Shown here one piece after another: positions 26,163 through 35,203 of a stretch of DNA of 57,339 nucleotides. Each line of letters opens with the position of its first letter. The first letter of the stretch is position 1. The position numbers were made by a program, and so were the translations under genes. The notes beneath the pieces are model-generated. The model saw nothing but the letters and a program-made list of their open reading frames with translations, was not told the DNA's origin and did no database searches. The DNA comes from Clostridiales bacterium (GTDB lineage: Bacteria > Bacillota > Clostridia > Caldicoprobacterales > UBA3941), in assembly GCA_012735575.1 (NCBI GenBank), contig JAAYGY010000068.1:1-57339 (forward strand), read 5' to 3'.

Positions 26163-26735
26163 ATGTGGATATATGAAAAAAAACTAGAGTATCCGGTAAG
26201 GATTAAGAACCCCAATCCCAAAATGGCAAAGCTGATAATTACCCAGTATGGTGGTCCTGATGGTGAGTTGGCGGCATCGCTTAGGTATCTTTCTCAGCGC
26301 TATACAATGCCCATACCTGAAGCCAAGGCATTATTGACAGATATTGGCACGGAAGAGCTAGCCCATTTTGAAATAGTAGGTACCATGGTCTATCAGTTAA
26401 TGAAAGGTTCTAGTCCAGAAGAGATAAAGGCGGCTGGTGCAGCAGATTATTTTGTTGATCATGGGCATGGAGTATACCCTCAGTCAGCTGCAGGGAATCC
26501 CTTTACAGCTGCGTACATTCAATCAAAGGGTGATCCTGTAACGGATCTATATGAGAATTTAGCAGCCGAACAAAAAGCCCGATCAACTTATGAATATCTT
26601 ATTCAGGTAGCAGATGATCCAGATGTTATAGATCCATTAAAATTTCTAAGAGAACGTGAAGTCGTTCACTTCCAAAGATTTGGAGAAGCGTTGATGAAGG
26701 TTCAAGAGTACTTAGAATCAAAGAAACTTTTTTAA
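26163..26735 (+). CDS. cotJC: Spore coat protein CotJC, manganese-catalase family
   Basis: CotJC is a coat-associated member of the manganese catalase family. The 190-residue four-helix protein retains candidate dimanganese ligands: the glutamate of GGPDGELAASLRYL, those of GTEELAHFEIV, the glutamate in NLAAEQKARSTYEYL and the glutamate/histidine of REREVVHFQRF. It is shorter than full Mn-catalases, as usual for CotJC. Start ATG 26163 follows GGGAGGAATAATC. Activity against peroxide is likely but not shown by sequence. Confidence 0.92.
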   Translation: MWIYEKKLEYPVRIKNPNPKMAKLIITQYGGPDGELAASLRYLSQRYTMPIPEAKALLTDIGTEELAHFEIVGTMVYQLMKGSSPEEIKAAGAADYFVDHGHGVYPQSAAGNPFTAAYIQSKGDPVTDLYENLAAEQKARSTYEYLIQVADDPDVIDPLKFLREREVVHFQRFGEALMKVQEYLESKKLF

Positions 26736-26753
26736 TTAATAGTCCATATATTC

Positions 26754-26780
26754 AAGAGGCCTGAAATGGGGCCTCTTTCT
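26754..26780 (+). terminator. Weak terminator of cotJABC
   Basis: AAGAGGCC (26754-26761) pairs with GGCCTCTT (26770-26777), followed by TTTCT. Confidence 0.6.
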
Positions 26781-26913
26781 AATTTGCTCAAATTATTATA
26801 GGAATCTCATCAGATAACAACATTTTTATCATATAGAATTCCAGTAATATATAGACAAAAAAAGAATCCAATTATTGTATTTAAAAAATATGTTAAAGAG
26901 GATAAATGATATT

Positions 26914-26941
26914 TTGAGATAGCTATATATTGTAGTATAAT
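26914..26941 (+). promoter_or_regulatory. Promoter of hflX
   Basis: TTGAGA (26914-26919), 16 bases, TATAAT (26936-26941), about 70 bases before the start. Confidence 0.6.
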
Positions 26942-27012
26942 GATAAAAAGAGCATTTAAAGGTAATAATCTAATTATTATATACTAGAAACTATGCTAGA
27001 AGGAGGTGCAGC

Positions 27013-28785
27013 ATGATACAAGGAAATACTGATGGATTATCCAAGGCGGTCATTGAAGAATTGGAATCTATTTATGAGATGGAAATTCCTAAGGATGTTT
27101 TCTGTACTCCTGAACTGGTAGAGATCCTTTGCAGGATAACAACCAATATTAATAGGGAAATTTCTATATATATCGATCGCAGAGGCGATATACTAGACGT
27201 TTCAGTGGGAAATGCCAGCCAGGTCTCCCTGCCATATATGAGTGTACGTAGAAGTGAAACAAGGCTCAATGGTATAAGATGTATTCATACTCATCCAGGA
27301 GCCAGCGGCTGGCTTTCTAGAGTGGATTTGAATTCTTTAGTAAATATGAGAATGGATTCAATGGCTGCAATTGGAGTGAAGGATGGGAGATACAATCATG
27401 GATATGCAGCTTTTATCAATCCTCCTGAAAGCCATGAGGAAATATCAATTGAAGGCCCCCTATCATTGGACGAGTTTTGCAGCAGTATATTGATGGACCA
27501 AATATATATTAGGGACAAGGAAATAAGGCATGAAAAAATAGTTGAAGTTATAGAAGAAGAACAGGAAAGAGCAATACTGGTAGGCGTAGATACCGATGGC
27601 CAAGGTGCTGTTTCCATAAATGAACTGGCGCAGTTGGCAACTACAGCAGGCGCTATAGTTGTGGATAAGATGATCCAAAGTAGAAAAGTTCCCGATCCTT
27701 CTACTTATATTGGGAAAGGGAAGGCTGAAGAATTGGCCTTGCTGTGTAGAGCCAATAATGCAAATTTAGTTATATTTGACGATGAATTAACCGCATCACA
27801 AATTCGCAATCTGGAAAACATTATCGGACTGAGAATTATTGACAGAACTGCACTTATTCTTGATATTTTTGCAGGCAGAGCCATATCAAAGGAAGGTAAG
27901 CTGCAGGTGGAGTTAGCTCAACTAAAATACAGGCTGCCCCGGCTAACAGGAATGGGTATAGTCCTTTCCAGATTGGGTGGTGGAATAGGTACCAGAGGTC
28001 CTGGAGAGAAGAAACTGGAAACCGATCGCAGGCATATATACAGACGTATCAGAGAGATAGAAAGAGACTTGGAAAAAGTAAAAGACAGACGCCAGGCTTT
28101 GAGGGAAAGAAGGCAAAAAAACCGGATGCCAGTGGTGGCACTGGTGGGTTATACCAATGCAGGTAAAAGCAGCTTAATGAATGCTTTAAGCGGTAGCAAT
28201 GTGTTGGTTGAAGACAAGCTGTTTGCTACTCTTGATCCCGTTTCAAGGATTATTGATCTTCCTAATGGACAGGAGGCACTTTTAGTAGATACTGTAGGAT
28301 TTATTAACAAGCTGCCCCATGATTTGGTTGAAGCCTTTAAATCTACTCTGGAAGAAGCAACCTACGCCGATTTATTGCTTCATGTAGTGGATTGCGCATC
28401 CCCAAATATCATTGAGCAGATAGATGTAGTAGAAGAATTGTTAGAGTCATTGGGCTGTAATCAGTCAATTATAACAGTCTACAATAAAATAGACCTATTA
28501 GATAACCAGCAACCCATATTACCTATAAAAAAGCCAGCAGTATATATTTCAGCAGTTAAAAAGACTAATTTGGATAAGCTGATCGAAGAAATAGCAGAGA
28601 ATTTACCAATAAAAAGACGAAAAATCCAACTATTAATTCCTTATACAGAAGGACAAGTGCTGTCACAAATCCATGATCAGGGGCAGGTCTTAGAGGAAGA
28701 ATACAGGGAAGATGGTATTTTTGTCTTTGCAGACTTGGACTCGGCGGCCTATGGAAAATTTGAGAAATATAAAATCGCAGATTAA
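27013..28785 (+). CDS. hflX: HflX GTPase with an N-terminal JAMM-like domain
   Basis: HflX binds the large ribosomal subunit and can split stalled ribosomes. The product is 590 residues, about 170 longer than standard HflX. The HflX part begins near residue 190: VGVDTDGQG, the [18 protein letters not shown] block, G1 GYTNAGKS at 379-386, G3 [13 protein letters not shown] and G4 NKID. The extra N-terminal domain contains HTHP at 92-95 followed by Ser102 and Asp105, i.e. HxHPx6SxxD, the metal signature of JAMM/JAB proteases, plus Glu49 in a preceding strand. ATG 27013 follows AGGAGGTG. The fusion is intact in frame. Peptidase activity is inferred only. Confidence 0.9.
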   Translation: MIQGNTDGLSKAVIEELESIYEMEIPKDVFCTPELVEILCRITTNINREISIYIDRRGDILDVSVGNASQVSLPYMSVRRSETRLNGIRCIHTHPGASGWLSRVDLNSLVNMRMDSMAAIGVKDGRYNHGYAAFINPPESHEEISIEGPLSLDEFCSSILMDQIYIRDKEIRHEKIVEVIEEEQERAILVGVDTDGQGAVSINELAQLATTAGAIVVDKMIQSRKVPDPSTYIGKGKAEELALLCRANNANLVIFDDELTASQIRNLENIIGLRIIDRTALILDIFAGRAISKEGKLQVELAQLKYRLPRLTGMGIVLSRLGGGIGTRGPGEKKLETDRRHIYRRIREIERDLEKVKDRRQALRERRQKNRMPVVALVGYTNAGKSSLMNALSGSNVLVEDKLFATLDPVSRIIDLPNGQEALLVDTVGFINKLPHDLVEAFKSTLEEATYADLLLHVVDCASPNIIEQIDVVEELLESLGCNQSIITVYNKIDLLDNQQPILPIKKPAVYISAVKKTNLDKLIEEIAENLPIKRRKIQLLIPYTEGQVLSQIHDQGQVLEEEYREDGIFVFADLDSAAYGKFEKYKIAD

Positions 28786-28794
28786 GTATATTTT

Positions 28795-28824
28795 TTGTTT
28801 TGATGAGCAGGATAGTGGTATAAT
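28795..28824 (+). promoter_or_regulatory. Promoter of the ferredoxin gene
   Basis: TTGTTT (28795-28800), 18 bases, TATAAT (28819-28824), about 33 bases before the start. Confidence 0.6.
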
Positions 28825-28856
28825 AAATTGAATAATCAAATGTAGGAGGAATGGTC

Positions 28857-29048
28857 TTGAAGGTATACGTTGATCAGGATTTATGTATAAGTTGCGGACT
28901 ATGCATAAGCATCTGCGATGAAGTCTTCTCCTGGAATGACGATGATAAGGCCCAAGCCATAGATCAGGAGATTCCGGAGGAGCTTACCGATGATGTGGAA
29001 GAGGCAGTAGAAAGCTGTCCCACTGAAGCAATTAAATATCAGGAATAA
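28857..29048 (+). CDS. Single-cluster [4Fe-4S] ferredoxin
   Basis: A 63-residue electron carrier. The cluster ligands are Cys10, Cys13, Cys16 and the cysteine of ESCPTEAI near residue 54; Cys20 lies where related monocluster ferredoxins have a disulfide cysteine, but its partner is missing. It is acidic overall, as usual. I start at TTG 28857 with AGGAGG 7 bases upstream; ATG 28851 is too close to that site. The gene is monocistronic between its own promoter and terminator, so its redox partners are not evident from context. Confidence 0.9.
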   Translation: MKVYVDQDLCISCGLCISICDEVFSWNDDDKAQAIDQEIPEELTDDVEEAVESCPTEAIKYQE

Positions 29049-29057
29049 CCATTATAT

Positions 29058-29096
29058 AACCCGTCGATTTATCAGTTGTTTTCGACGGGTTATTCA
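29058..29096 (+). terminator. Terminator of the ferredoxin gene
   Basis: AACCCGTCGA (29058-29067) and TCGACGGGTT (29082-29091), with a short weak T-rich tail. Confidence 0.7.
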
Positions 29097-29200
29097 TATA
29101 TAATAAAAAAGAATTTAACAATAAAAAGTATTACATATATTATACACTTATTCCACAATATGCAAATTTTCCAAATTTCTTTATGCAATTGTTTTAAAAA

Positions 29201-29231
29201 AATAGCTATGTTTTTTGTTAATAATAGCTAT
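29201..29231 (+). repeat. Two AATAGCTAT copies upstream of the sugar ABC ATPase gene
   Basis: AATAGCTAT occurs at 29201-29209 and 29223-29231, 22 bases apart start to start, about two helical turns. ATAGCTAT is itself palindromic. This could be a paired operator; the region is AT-rich, so chance is possible. Confidence 0.3.
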
Positions 29232-29238
29232 AGTCAGA

Positions 29239-29267
29239 TTGTCCCTATAAGGATATAATTGTAATAT
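29239..29267 (+). promoter_or_regulatory. Possible promoter of the ABC ATPase gene
   Basis: TTGTCC (29239-29244), 17 bases, TAATAT (29262-29267). A separate TATAAT at 29254 has no matching -35. Confidence 0.4.
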
Positions 29268-29324
29268 ACTAAAAGCCCTTGAATTGCATCTTGTGGTGCC
29301 AAATAAAAAAATGGAGGGATATTA

Positions 29325-30440
29325 ATGGCAAGTGTAACTTTAAAGAATGTTTATAAGGTATATCCAGGAGGAGTCACAGCTGTTAGTGATTTTAACCTTG
29401 ATATTGCCGATAAAGAATTTATCGTTCTAGTAGGACCTTCTGGATGTGGAAAATCTACTACACTAAGAATGGTTGCCGGACTAGAAGAGATTACTGAAGG
29501 GGAGCTTTTTATTGGAGATAAACTAATGAATGACGTTGCCCCTAAGGATAGAGATATTGCGATGGTTTTCCAAAACTACGCTCTTTATCCACACATGACC
29601 GTTTATGACAACATGGCTTTCGGGTTGAAACTGAGAAAAACCCCCAAGGCTGAAATTGACCGTCGTGTTAAAGAAGCAGCCAGAATTTTGGATATCGAAC
29701 ACCTACTCAACAGGAAACCAAAAGCTCTGTCAGGAGGACAAAGACAAAGGGTTGCTCTAGGTCGTGCTATTGTCCGTGAGCCTAAAGTTTTCCTAATGGA
29801 CGAACCTCTATCTAACTTGGACGCCAAGCTAAGGGTTCAGATGAGAACTGAGATCACCAAGCTTCATAATAGATTGCAAACAACCTTTATCTACGTAACC
29901 CATGACCAGACTGAGGCTATGACCATGGGTACCAGAATCGTTGTTATGAAAGATGGATTTATCCAACAGGTAGATTCTCCTCAGAATCTATATGATTATC
30001 CTGTAAATCTCTTTGTTGCTGGATTTATTGGAAGCCCACAAATGAACTTTATCGATGTAACTCTGACCAAGGAAGGCGACTCCGTATACGCAGTATTCGG
30101 AGAAAACAAGATCAGAATTCCTGAAGGAAAGGTTAAGAAACTTAAGGATCCTTCCTATATCGGTAAAGAAGTAATCATGGGTATCAGACCTGAGGATCTA
30201 CATGACGAGGAAATCTTCCTGCAAAGTGCAGCAGACAGCACAATTAAGGCATATGTTGATGTTGTTGAATTGATGGGTTCTGAAACCTACCTGTACCTGA
30301 ATGTTGCAGGTACCAACATCACTGCTAGAGTTGATCCCAGATCTACTGCTAGAGCAGGCGATACTATCAAGATCGCTTTAGATACCAACAGATTACACTT
30401 CTTTGATAAGGAAACAGAAGAGACTCTCTTGGAAAGATAA
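29325..30440 (+). CDS. ugpC: ABC transporter ATPase, MsmX/UgpC (MalK) type
   Basis: A 371-residue cytoplasmic ATPase of the carbohydrate-import class. It has Walker A GPSGCGKST, Q-loop FQNYALYPHMTV, signature LSGGQRQRVALGRA, Walker B VFLMDEPLSNLD, the switch histidine in VTHDQTEAM and a C-terminal TOBE-like regulatory domain (MGIRPEDL, VVELMGSETYLYL). No permease or binding protein is nearby. In Bacillus the homologue MsmX energises several sugar importers encoded elsewhere, and the same is likely here. ATG 29325 follows ATGGAGGG. Confidence 0.93.
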   Translation: MASVTLKNVYKVYPGGVTAVSDFNLDIADKEFIVLVGPSGCGKSTTLRMVAGLEEITEGELFIGDKLMNDVAPKDRDIAMVFQNYALYPHMTVYDNMAFGLKLRKTPKAEIDRRVKEAARILDIEHLLNRKPKALSGGQRQRVALGRAIVREPKVFLMDEPLSNLDAKLRVQMRTEITKLHNRLQTTFIYVTHDQTEAMTMGTRIVVMKDGFIQQVDSPQNLYDYPVNLFVAGFIGSPQMNFIDVTLTKEGDSVYAVFGENKIRIPEGKVKKLKDPSYIGKEVIMGIRPEDLHDEEIFLQSAADSTIKAYVDVVELMGSETYLYLNVAGTNITARVDPRSTARAGDTIKIALDTNRLHFFDKETEETLLER

Positions 30441-30501
30441 GGGACAATTTTTCTTAAGGGATGTCAGTTTTTAAATAAAAAAGAAGGATTTTAAAAATAA
30501 G

Positions 30502-30542
30502 AGCAGAAATATTATCTTAGTATAGTATTTCTGCTTTCTTTA
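30502..30542 (+). terminator. Terminator of the ABC ATPase gene
   Basis: AGCAGAAATA (30502-30511) and TATTTCTGCT (30526-30535), followed by TTCTTT. Confidence 0.75.
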
Positions 30543-30642
30543 TAGGACAAATTTCCCACTTTATTATAAAGAGAAAATTATGTATACTAGTACATATAAG
30601 CTAAATACCTGAGGATGGAAAAAGGCGGCTGGAAAAGTAGAA

Positions 30643-31734
30643 ATGGGTGAAGAAATGCAAATTGAGAAGCGCATGCAAAAGATTTTAGATAAAATAGCCA
30701 AAACTATCCAAGTCGAAACAGATGTTGTAAATTTTGATGGAATTATTGTGGCCAGTAGTGATAAATCACGAATCGGGAATAGAGAGAATTTTATAAAAAC
30801 ACGGGTTGCGGCAGAGAAGAAAAATAGATTTATATTTTCTGGACGAACCTATATAAAATTTAATGTAAATTTTAATCACGCGTACTACCTATCAATGGCA
30901 GGAACCGGTAGAGTTATTAGAAACTATTGTATATTGGTTATTTCCCTTATAGAACTCTATCTTAAATCTACTACACAGCGGATGGATAGAGAGGATATTA
31001 TATGTGCTGCAATGTTGGGGCAGATATCGGATCTGGAATTTCAGGAAGCTGTAAGAGCACATAATATTGATCCTGTAACTCCAAGGTGCGTTTTTGTAAT
31101 AATGACCGAAGGAATGGAGGCTGCTGAAATCTATAGGGTTATGCTAAATGTGTTCCCTAAAAATATGGGTGATTTCCTGGTTCTTATAGATAGCCAAACT
31201 GTGGGTTTAGTTAAAACTGTAATGGATGAAATGGAAGAGGAAGAGTTAATACAGTTAGGCGCTGCAATAGAAGATACCATTTTAAGTGAGACATCGGTAA
31301 AATCATATATAGGAATTGGCCAGGTCAAGAATAGTATTTATGATATACGAAAGTCCTACAAAGAGGCAATCAAAGCTATGGACATAGGAAGAACCTATGA
31401 GCCTAATAATAGAATATTTTTTTATGAGTCCTTGCTATTAGAACGATTTCTAAGCGAAGTGCCTATGAATATAAGTGAAAGATATTATAAACATATATTC
31501 AATGGTGAATTTGACAGACTTTTAAATGATGAAATGATTATAACCATTGAAAAGTTTTTTGAGAACAATCTGAACTTAAGCGAAACTTCTCGGCAGTTAT
31601 ATATTCATAGGAACACTTTAGTTTACAGGCTGGATAAGATACAAAAGGCATTGGGACTAGATTTAAGAAATTTCCATGATGCAGTAACATTCAAAATTAT
31701 GATGATGCTAGAAAGACAAAGTCGGGAGTGTTAG
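30643..31734 (+). CDS. PucR/CdaR-family transcriptional regulator
   Basis: A 363-residue regulator. The N-terminal 120 residues resemble the sugar-diacid recognition domain of CdaR-type proteins (IAKTIQVETDVVNFDGIIVASSD). A GGDEF-like middle region follows, and the C-terminus has the PucR helix-turn-helix (LSETSRQLYIHRNTLVYRLDKI). Such proteins usually control carbohydrate or purine use. The start is uncertain between ATG 30643 and ATG 30655, neither with a strong site. It lies between an orphan sugar ATPase and ftsE, so the target could be the ATPase gene. Confidence 0.85.
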   Translation: MGEEMQIEKRMQKILDKIAKTIQVETDVVNFDGIIVASSDKSRIGNRENFIKTRVAAEKKNRFIFSGRTYIKFNVNFNHAYYLSMAGTGRVIRNYCILVISLIELYLKSTTQRMDREDIICAAMLGQISDLEFQEAVRAHNIDPVTPRCVFVIMTEGMEAAEIYRVMLNVFPKNMGDFLVLIDSQTVGLVKTVMDEMEEEELIQLGAAIEDTILSETSVKSYIGIGQVKNSIYDIRKSYKEAIKAMDIGRTYEPNNRIFFYESLLLERFLSEVPMNISERYYKHIFNGEFDRLLNDEMIITIEKFFENNLNLSETSRQLYIHRNTLVYRLDKIQKALGLDLRNFHDAVTFKIMMMLERQSREC

Positions 31735-31736
31735 AA

Positions 31737-32432
31737 TTGATACAGTTTAAGAATGTCTCAAAGGTATATGAAAACGGTACAAAAGCGTTATCTAATGTAA
31801 ATTTTACTATTAATAGCGGCGAGTTTGTTTTTCTAGTGGGTGCTAGTGGAGCCGGGAAAACTACTGCAGTCAAGTTAATTTTGAGAGAGATCCTGCCTAC
31901 ACAGGGAGAGATTATAGTAAATGGCAGGGATATAACCAAGCTGAAAAAGAAAGAGATACCTTATTATCGAAGGAATTTAGGAGTAGTCTTTCAAGATTTT
32001 AGGCTATTGCCTGATAAAACCGTATATGAAAATGTGGCCTTTGCTATGGAAATTGTAGAAGCAAGGGAAAGGGATATAAGAAGGCAGGTCCCCAGCGTCT
32101 TATCGATGGTGGGCTTAGCATCTAAAGCTGAATCCTACCCCCACCAATTGTCCGGGGGAGAGCAGCAAAGGGCAACTTTAGCCAGAGCCATAGTCAATAA
32201 TCCATCTATTCTAATAGCTGATGAACCTACAGGGAATCTTGATCCTGACACAGCAATGGATATAATGAGGCTTATTAATATGATTAACCATAGAGGGACT
32301 ACAGTTATTATGGCTACTCATGCCAGTGAAATAGTTGATGCTATGAAGAAGAGAGTTATAACCTTTAAAAAAGGAATAGTGGTTAGAGACGAGGAGAAGG
32401 GTGGCTACGCTAATGAAGCTTCGAACATATAA
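31737..32432 (+). CDS. ftsE: Cell division ATP-binding protein FtsE
   Basis: FtsE is the ATPase of the FtsEX complex, which transmits a division signal to a peptidoglycan hydrolase. The 231-residue product has Walker A GASGAGKTT, the FtsE-type VFQDFRLLPDKTVYENVAFA, signature LSGGEQQRATLARA and Walker B ILIADEPTGNLD. I start at TTG 31737, 8 bases behind GGGAG, giving the usual MIQFKNVSKVY; GTG 31728 overlaps that site. It overlaps ftsX by 20 bases. Confidence 0.95.
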   Translation: MIQFKNVSKVYENGTKALSNVNFTINSGEFVFLVGASGAGKTTAVKLILREILPTQGEIIVNGRDITKLKKKEIPYYRRNLGVVFQDFRLLPDKTVYENVAFAMEIVEARERDIRRQVPSVLSMVGLASKAESYPHQLSGGEQQRATLARAIVNNPSILIADEPTGNLDPDTAMDIMRLINMINHRGTTVIMATHASEIVDAMKKRVITFKKGIVVRDEEKGGYANEASNI

Positions 32433-33321
32433 AAACTTTTTTAAAGAGGCATTACGCAATATTTTTCGTAACAGAGTTATGTCCCTGGCCTCTATTGTTG
32501 CTATAATGTCAGCCTTGTTTATATTAGGCGTAGTACTAATCCTGGCCTTTAACCTTGAGCATATTGCTGGAGGGCTGGAATCAAAAGTTGAGATTTCTGT
32601 CTTTTTGGATAAAGATATTGGCAGCAATCAAGCCAGAGCAGTTGTGGAGCAGATAGAAAAGAATGATGGAATTTATGAAATAGAATTTATTTCCAAAGAG
32701 GAAGGTTTGGCCCAGTGGAAGAAGGAGTTAGGTGAGAAGGGAGATCTCCTCGAAGGTTATGAGGGCAATAATAATCCTTTGCCAGACAAGCTTATACTTA
32801 GAATAGAGAAACCAGAGTATGTAGATGGCATTATTTCTATACTTAATGACATACCGGAAGTAGACAAGGTTAACTATAGCCAGGAAGTAGTAGATTCTAT
32901 TAGTAGAATTGTACAAACTACTAGACTGGTAGGCCTTTTGTTAATGCTGATGCTTATAATTATAGCTATGATAATTATAAACAACACCATAAAAATCAAT
33001 GTTTATTCCAGACGCAGGGAAATAAGAATAATGAAGTATATTGGAGCTACGGATAGTTATATCCGCTGGCCTTATATTATAGAAGGTTTTACCTTGGGAA
33101 TTTTTGCAGCCTTTTTTGCTGGTGCACTGGTTATAGGTGGATATAACCTTCTGCTAAGCAGAGCTGGACAGATGGCAGGAAACTATGCCTTTTTCAACCT
33201 ATTTCAGCTCTTACCCACAGAGAAAATGATATATGATATAAGTCTGACATTTTTGCTGGTAGGATGCGGTGTTGGAATAATTGCCAGCATTATCTCAACT
33301 AGAAAGCATCTAAAGGCATAA
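32413..33321 (+). CDS. ftsX: Cell division protein FtsX
   Basis: FtsX is the membrane partner of FtsE. The 302-residue protein has four membrane segments (about 25-48, 175-200, 225-250 and 270-295) with a large extracellular loop between the first two, containing VEISVFLDKDIG and FISKEEGLAQWKKELG, the region that recruits the hydrolase. The start is ATG 32413 inside ftsE; GTG 32401 is an alternative. The M23 hydrolase gene follows 36 bases later and is the probable partner. Confidence 0.95.
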   Translation: MKLRTYKNFFKEALRNIFRNRVMSLASIVAIMSALFILGVVLILAFNLEHIAGGLESKVEISVFLDKDIGSNQARAVVEQIEKNDGIYEIEFISKEEGLAQWKKELGEKGDLLEGYEGNNNPLPDKLILRIEKPEYVDGIISILNDIPEVDKVNYSQEVVDSISRIVQTTRLVGLLLMLMLIIIAMIIINNTIKINVYSRRREIRIMKYIGATDSYIRWPYIIEGFTLGIFAAFFAGALVIGGYNLLLSRAGQMAGNYAFFNLFQLLPTEKMIYDISLTFLLVGCGVGIIASIISTRKHLKA

Positions 33322-33357
33322 CCATTTACATTACAAATGAATATAAGGGGTGTTACT

Positions 33358-34794
33358 GTGAGGCGTTTAATGGTTTTGATTTGTGCATTGGCATTTTTAT
33401 TGTCTCCGACAACTTTGGTATATGCTGATGAAATAGATCAGCATAGGAAAGAGGCAGAAGCTGTAAAACAAGATATTAATAATACCAGAGAGTTATTGGA
33501 TCAGGTTAAGGGTGATCAAGCCGCAGTAATTCAGCAACTTCAAGCTATAGAAAATGACATAAAGGAAAAAGAGGATGAACTGTTAAAGATCGAAAAAAAA
33601 CTTGAAGATACCTTGTTTTTGCTGGAAGATACGAGAGTGGAATTAGAAAGAGCAGAAGATGAAGCACGTCAATTTAAGGAAATGATGGCAGAACGTTTGT
33701 GTGCCATGTATACAATGGAAGACGTATCGTATCTGGAGCTTTTATTAACCGCCAAAAATTTAAATGAATTCTTGGACCGTTTGCAAATGGTCAAGTTTAT
33801 GATTACATATGACAATCAAGTCCTTGATAAGATGCTGGAACTGCAAAATGCTATAAAGGAAAAGGAAAAGGGATTAAAAGCTCAGGAAGAAACTATCCGT
33901 GAAACACAAGCTCAAATCCTTAAACAAAAGAAAGATATTGAAAGTAAAAAGCAAGAACGACTCCTGTTAATGGACCAGCTTAAGGGGCAAGAACTGCAAT
34001 ACATTAAGGATCTGGAAGCTTTAGAACAGACATCAAAGGATATTGAAAAAACCATCCAGAGGCTATTGCATGAGCAGGAACTGAAGAGAAAACAGGAAGA
34101 GCAAAGGCGTAAAGAAGAAGAACAGAAGCGCAAAGAAGAAGAGCAAAAGCGTTTAGAGGAAGAGAAGCGCAAAAAAGAAGAACAGCAGAAAAAAGAGGAA
34201 GAGCAAGGACAAAAACAGGAAGAACAACAACAGAAAAATGAAGAAGAGAAGAAGGAATCCAGTAATGAACAGAGTAAAGGAGATAGCAGCCAGAGTTCAG
34301 GTAAAAAGGATCAAAACAGGGGAAGTAATGACAAGCAGGATAATAAACAAGAAGGTAACAGCCAGCATAGCGGTAGTACCTTAACTTGGCCAGTACCAGG
34401 CTTTTACCGTGTTACATCATATTATGGTAGACGAGTTGACCCATTTACTGGAGTGATTTCTTTTCATCACGGTATTGATTTAGGGGCCAATATCGAAGGT
34501 GGAAAAAGAACAGAAATTAATGGCAGAAATGCTGTTGCAGCTGCAGATGGAGTTGTAACTATATCCACATATAGCAATTCTTATGGACATTATGTACGCA
34601 TTGATCATGGGGGAGGAATAACCACAACCTATGCTCATGGATCTGCCAGGTTAGTATCTGTCGGTCAGAAGGTGTCAAGAGGACAACCTGTTTTAGTAGT
34701 AGGGGATACAGGAAGATCGCAAGCACCACATCTTCATTTTGAAGTTCGAATAAATGGACAATCAACAGATCCCTTACCCTATCTAGGTAGATAA
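33358..34794 (+). CDS. Coiled-coil M23 murein hydrolase, probable FtsEX partner
   Basis: A 478-residue secreted protein: signal peptide ending near VYA|DE, a long coiled coil (about 30-240), a very charged low-complexity stretch rich in EEQKRK and then Q/S/N (about 240-340), and a C-terminal LytM/M23 endopeptidase domain with FHHGIDLG and HLHFEVR as zinc ligands. This layout matches EnvC, PcsB and CwlO-type proteins gated by FtsEX. The start is GTG 33358, 7 bases after AAGGGG. The repetitive linker may vary between strains. Confidence 0.9.
   Translation: MRRLMVLICALAFLLSPTTLVYADEIDQHRKEAEAVKQDINNTRELLDQVKGDQAAVIQQLQAIENDIKEKEDELLKIEKKLEDTLFLLEDTRVELERAEDEARQFKEMMAERLCAMYTMEDVSYLELLLTAKNLNEFLDRLQMVKFMITYDNQVLDKMLELQNAIKEKEKGLKAQEETIRETQAQILKQKKDIESKKQERLLLMDQLKGQELQYIKDLEALEQTSKDIEKTIQRLLHEQELKRKQEEQRRKEEEQKRKEEEQKRLEEEKRKKEEQQKKEEEQGQKQEEQQQKNEEEKKESSNEQSKGDSSQSSGKKDQNRGSNDKQDNKQEGNSQHSGSTLTWPVPGFYRVTSYYGRRVDPFTGVISFHHGIDLGANIEGGKRTEINGRNAVAAADGVVTISTYSNSYGHYVRIDHGGGITTTYAHGSARLVSVGQKVSRGQPVLVVGDTGRSQAPHLHFEVRINGQSTDPLPYLGR
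34075..34260 (+). repeat. Coding low-complexity repeat in the M23 protein
   Basis: Tandem near-repeats of an AAAGAAGAAGAGC-type unit encode EEQKRK/EEEQKR motifs. Highly purine-rich on the plus strand and prone to length change by slippage. Confidence 0.6.
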
Positions 34795-34816
34795 TTGTAA
34801 AATAAATCAAGAACAA

Positions 34817-34872
34817 AATGCTCTTTTCTGGTTAGAATTAAATATGGTTAGAGCCAGAAAAGAGCATTCTTT
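34817..34872 (+). terminator. Terminator of the ftsEX-M23 operon
   Basis: AATGCTCTTTTCTGG (34817-34831) and CCAGAAAAGAGCATT (34854-34868) form a 15-bp perfect stem with a 22-base loop, followed by CTTTATT. Confidence 0.85.
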
Positions 34873-34967
34873 ATTCCAATTCATACTGATAGGATACTAT
34901 TTTCAACACTGAATTATGTTGATCATAAAATGCATTGTTATAGAATTAACATACTCTTAGAATTTTA

Positions 34968-34996
34968 TTGCAAATTAGGTAAAAAAACATTATAAT
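34968..34996 (+). promoter_or_regulatory. Promoter of the alpha-galactosidase gene
   Basis: TTGCAA (34968-34973), 17 bases, TATAAT (34991-34996). It would leave a 200-base AT-rich leader before the gene; a second TTGACA at 35049 lacks a well-spaced -10. I see no gene in 34873-35203. Confidence 0.65.
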
Positions 34997-35148
34997 ATAT
35001 AATAAATAAGAATTATTCCCATTTACAAAAGGAAATTAGGTTAATATATTGACAAATCAGATCGGGTATATAAAAATTCTGTAATTCTTTTTTCTTCTAA
35101 ATCTTAAATAACATATCATTAAACATAGCTAACCTCTCTGTTTTCAAG

Positions 35149-35175
35149 TAATCTATTATTCATTTAAATAGATTA
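35149..35175 (+). promoter_or_regulatory. Inverted repeat (9-9-9) before the alpha-galactosidase gene, possible operator
   Basis: TAATCTATT (35149-35157) and AATAGATTA (35167-35175) are perfect inverted arms around 9 bases, about 20 bases before the ribosome-binding site. Size and symmetry suit a repressor site; a weak hairpin is the alternative. Confidence 0.4.
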
Positions 35176-35203
35176 ATAAAAGAGAAAGGCCAGGAGGGAT
35201 ATT

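Noticed and set aside
29076-29258. 60-codon plus-strand reading frame after the ferredoxin gene
   Set aside because: It runs through the ferredoxin terminator and an AT-rich region, has no ribosome-binding site, and its composition reflects AT-richness only.
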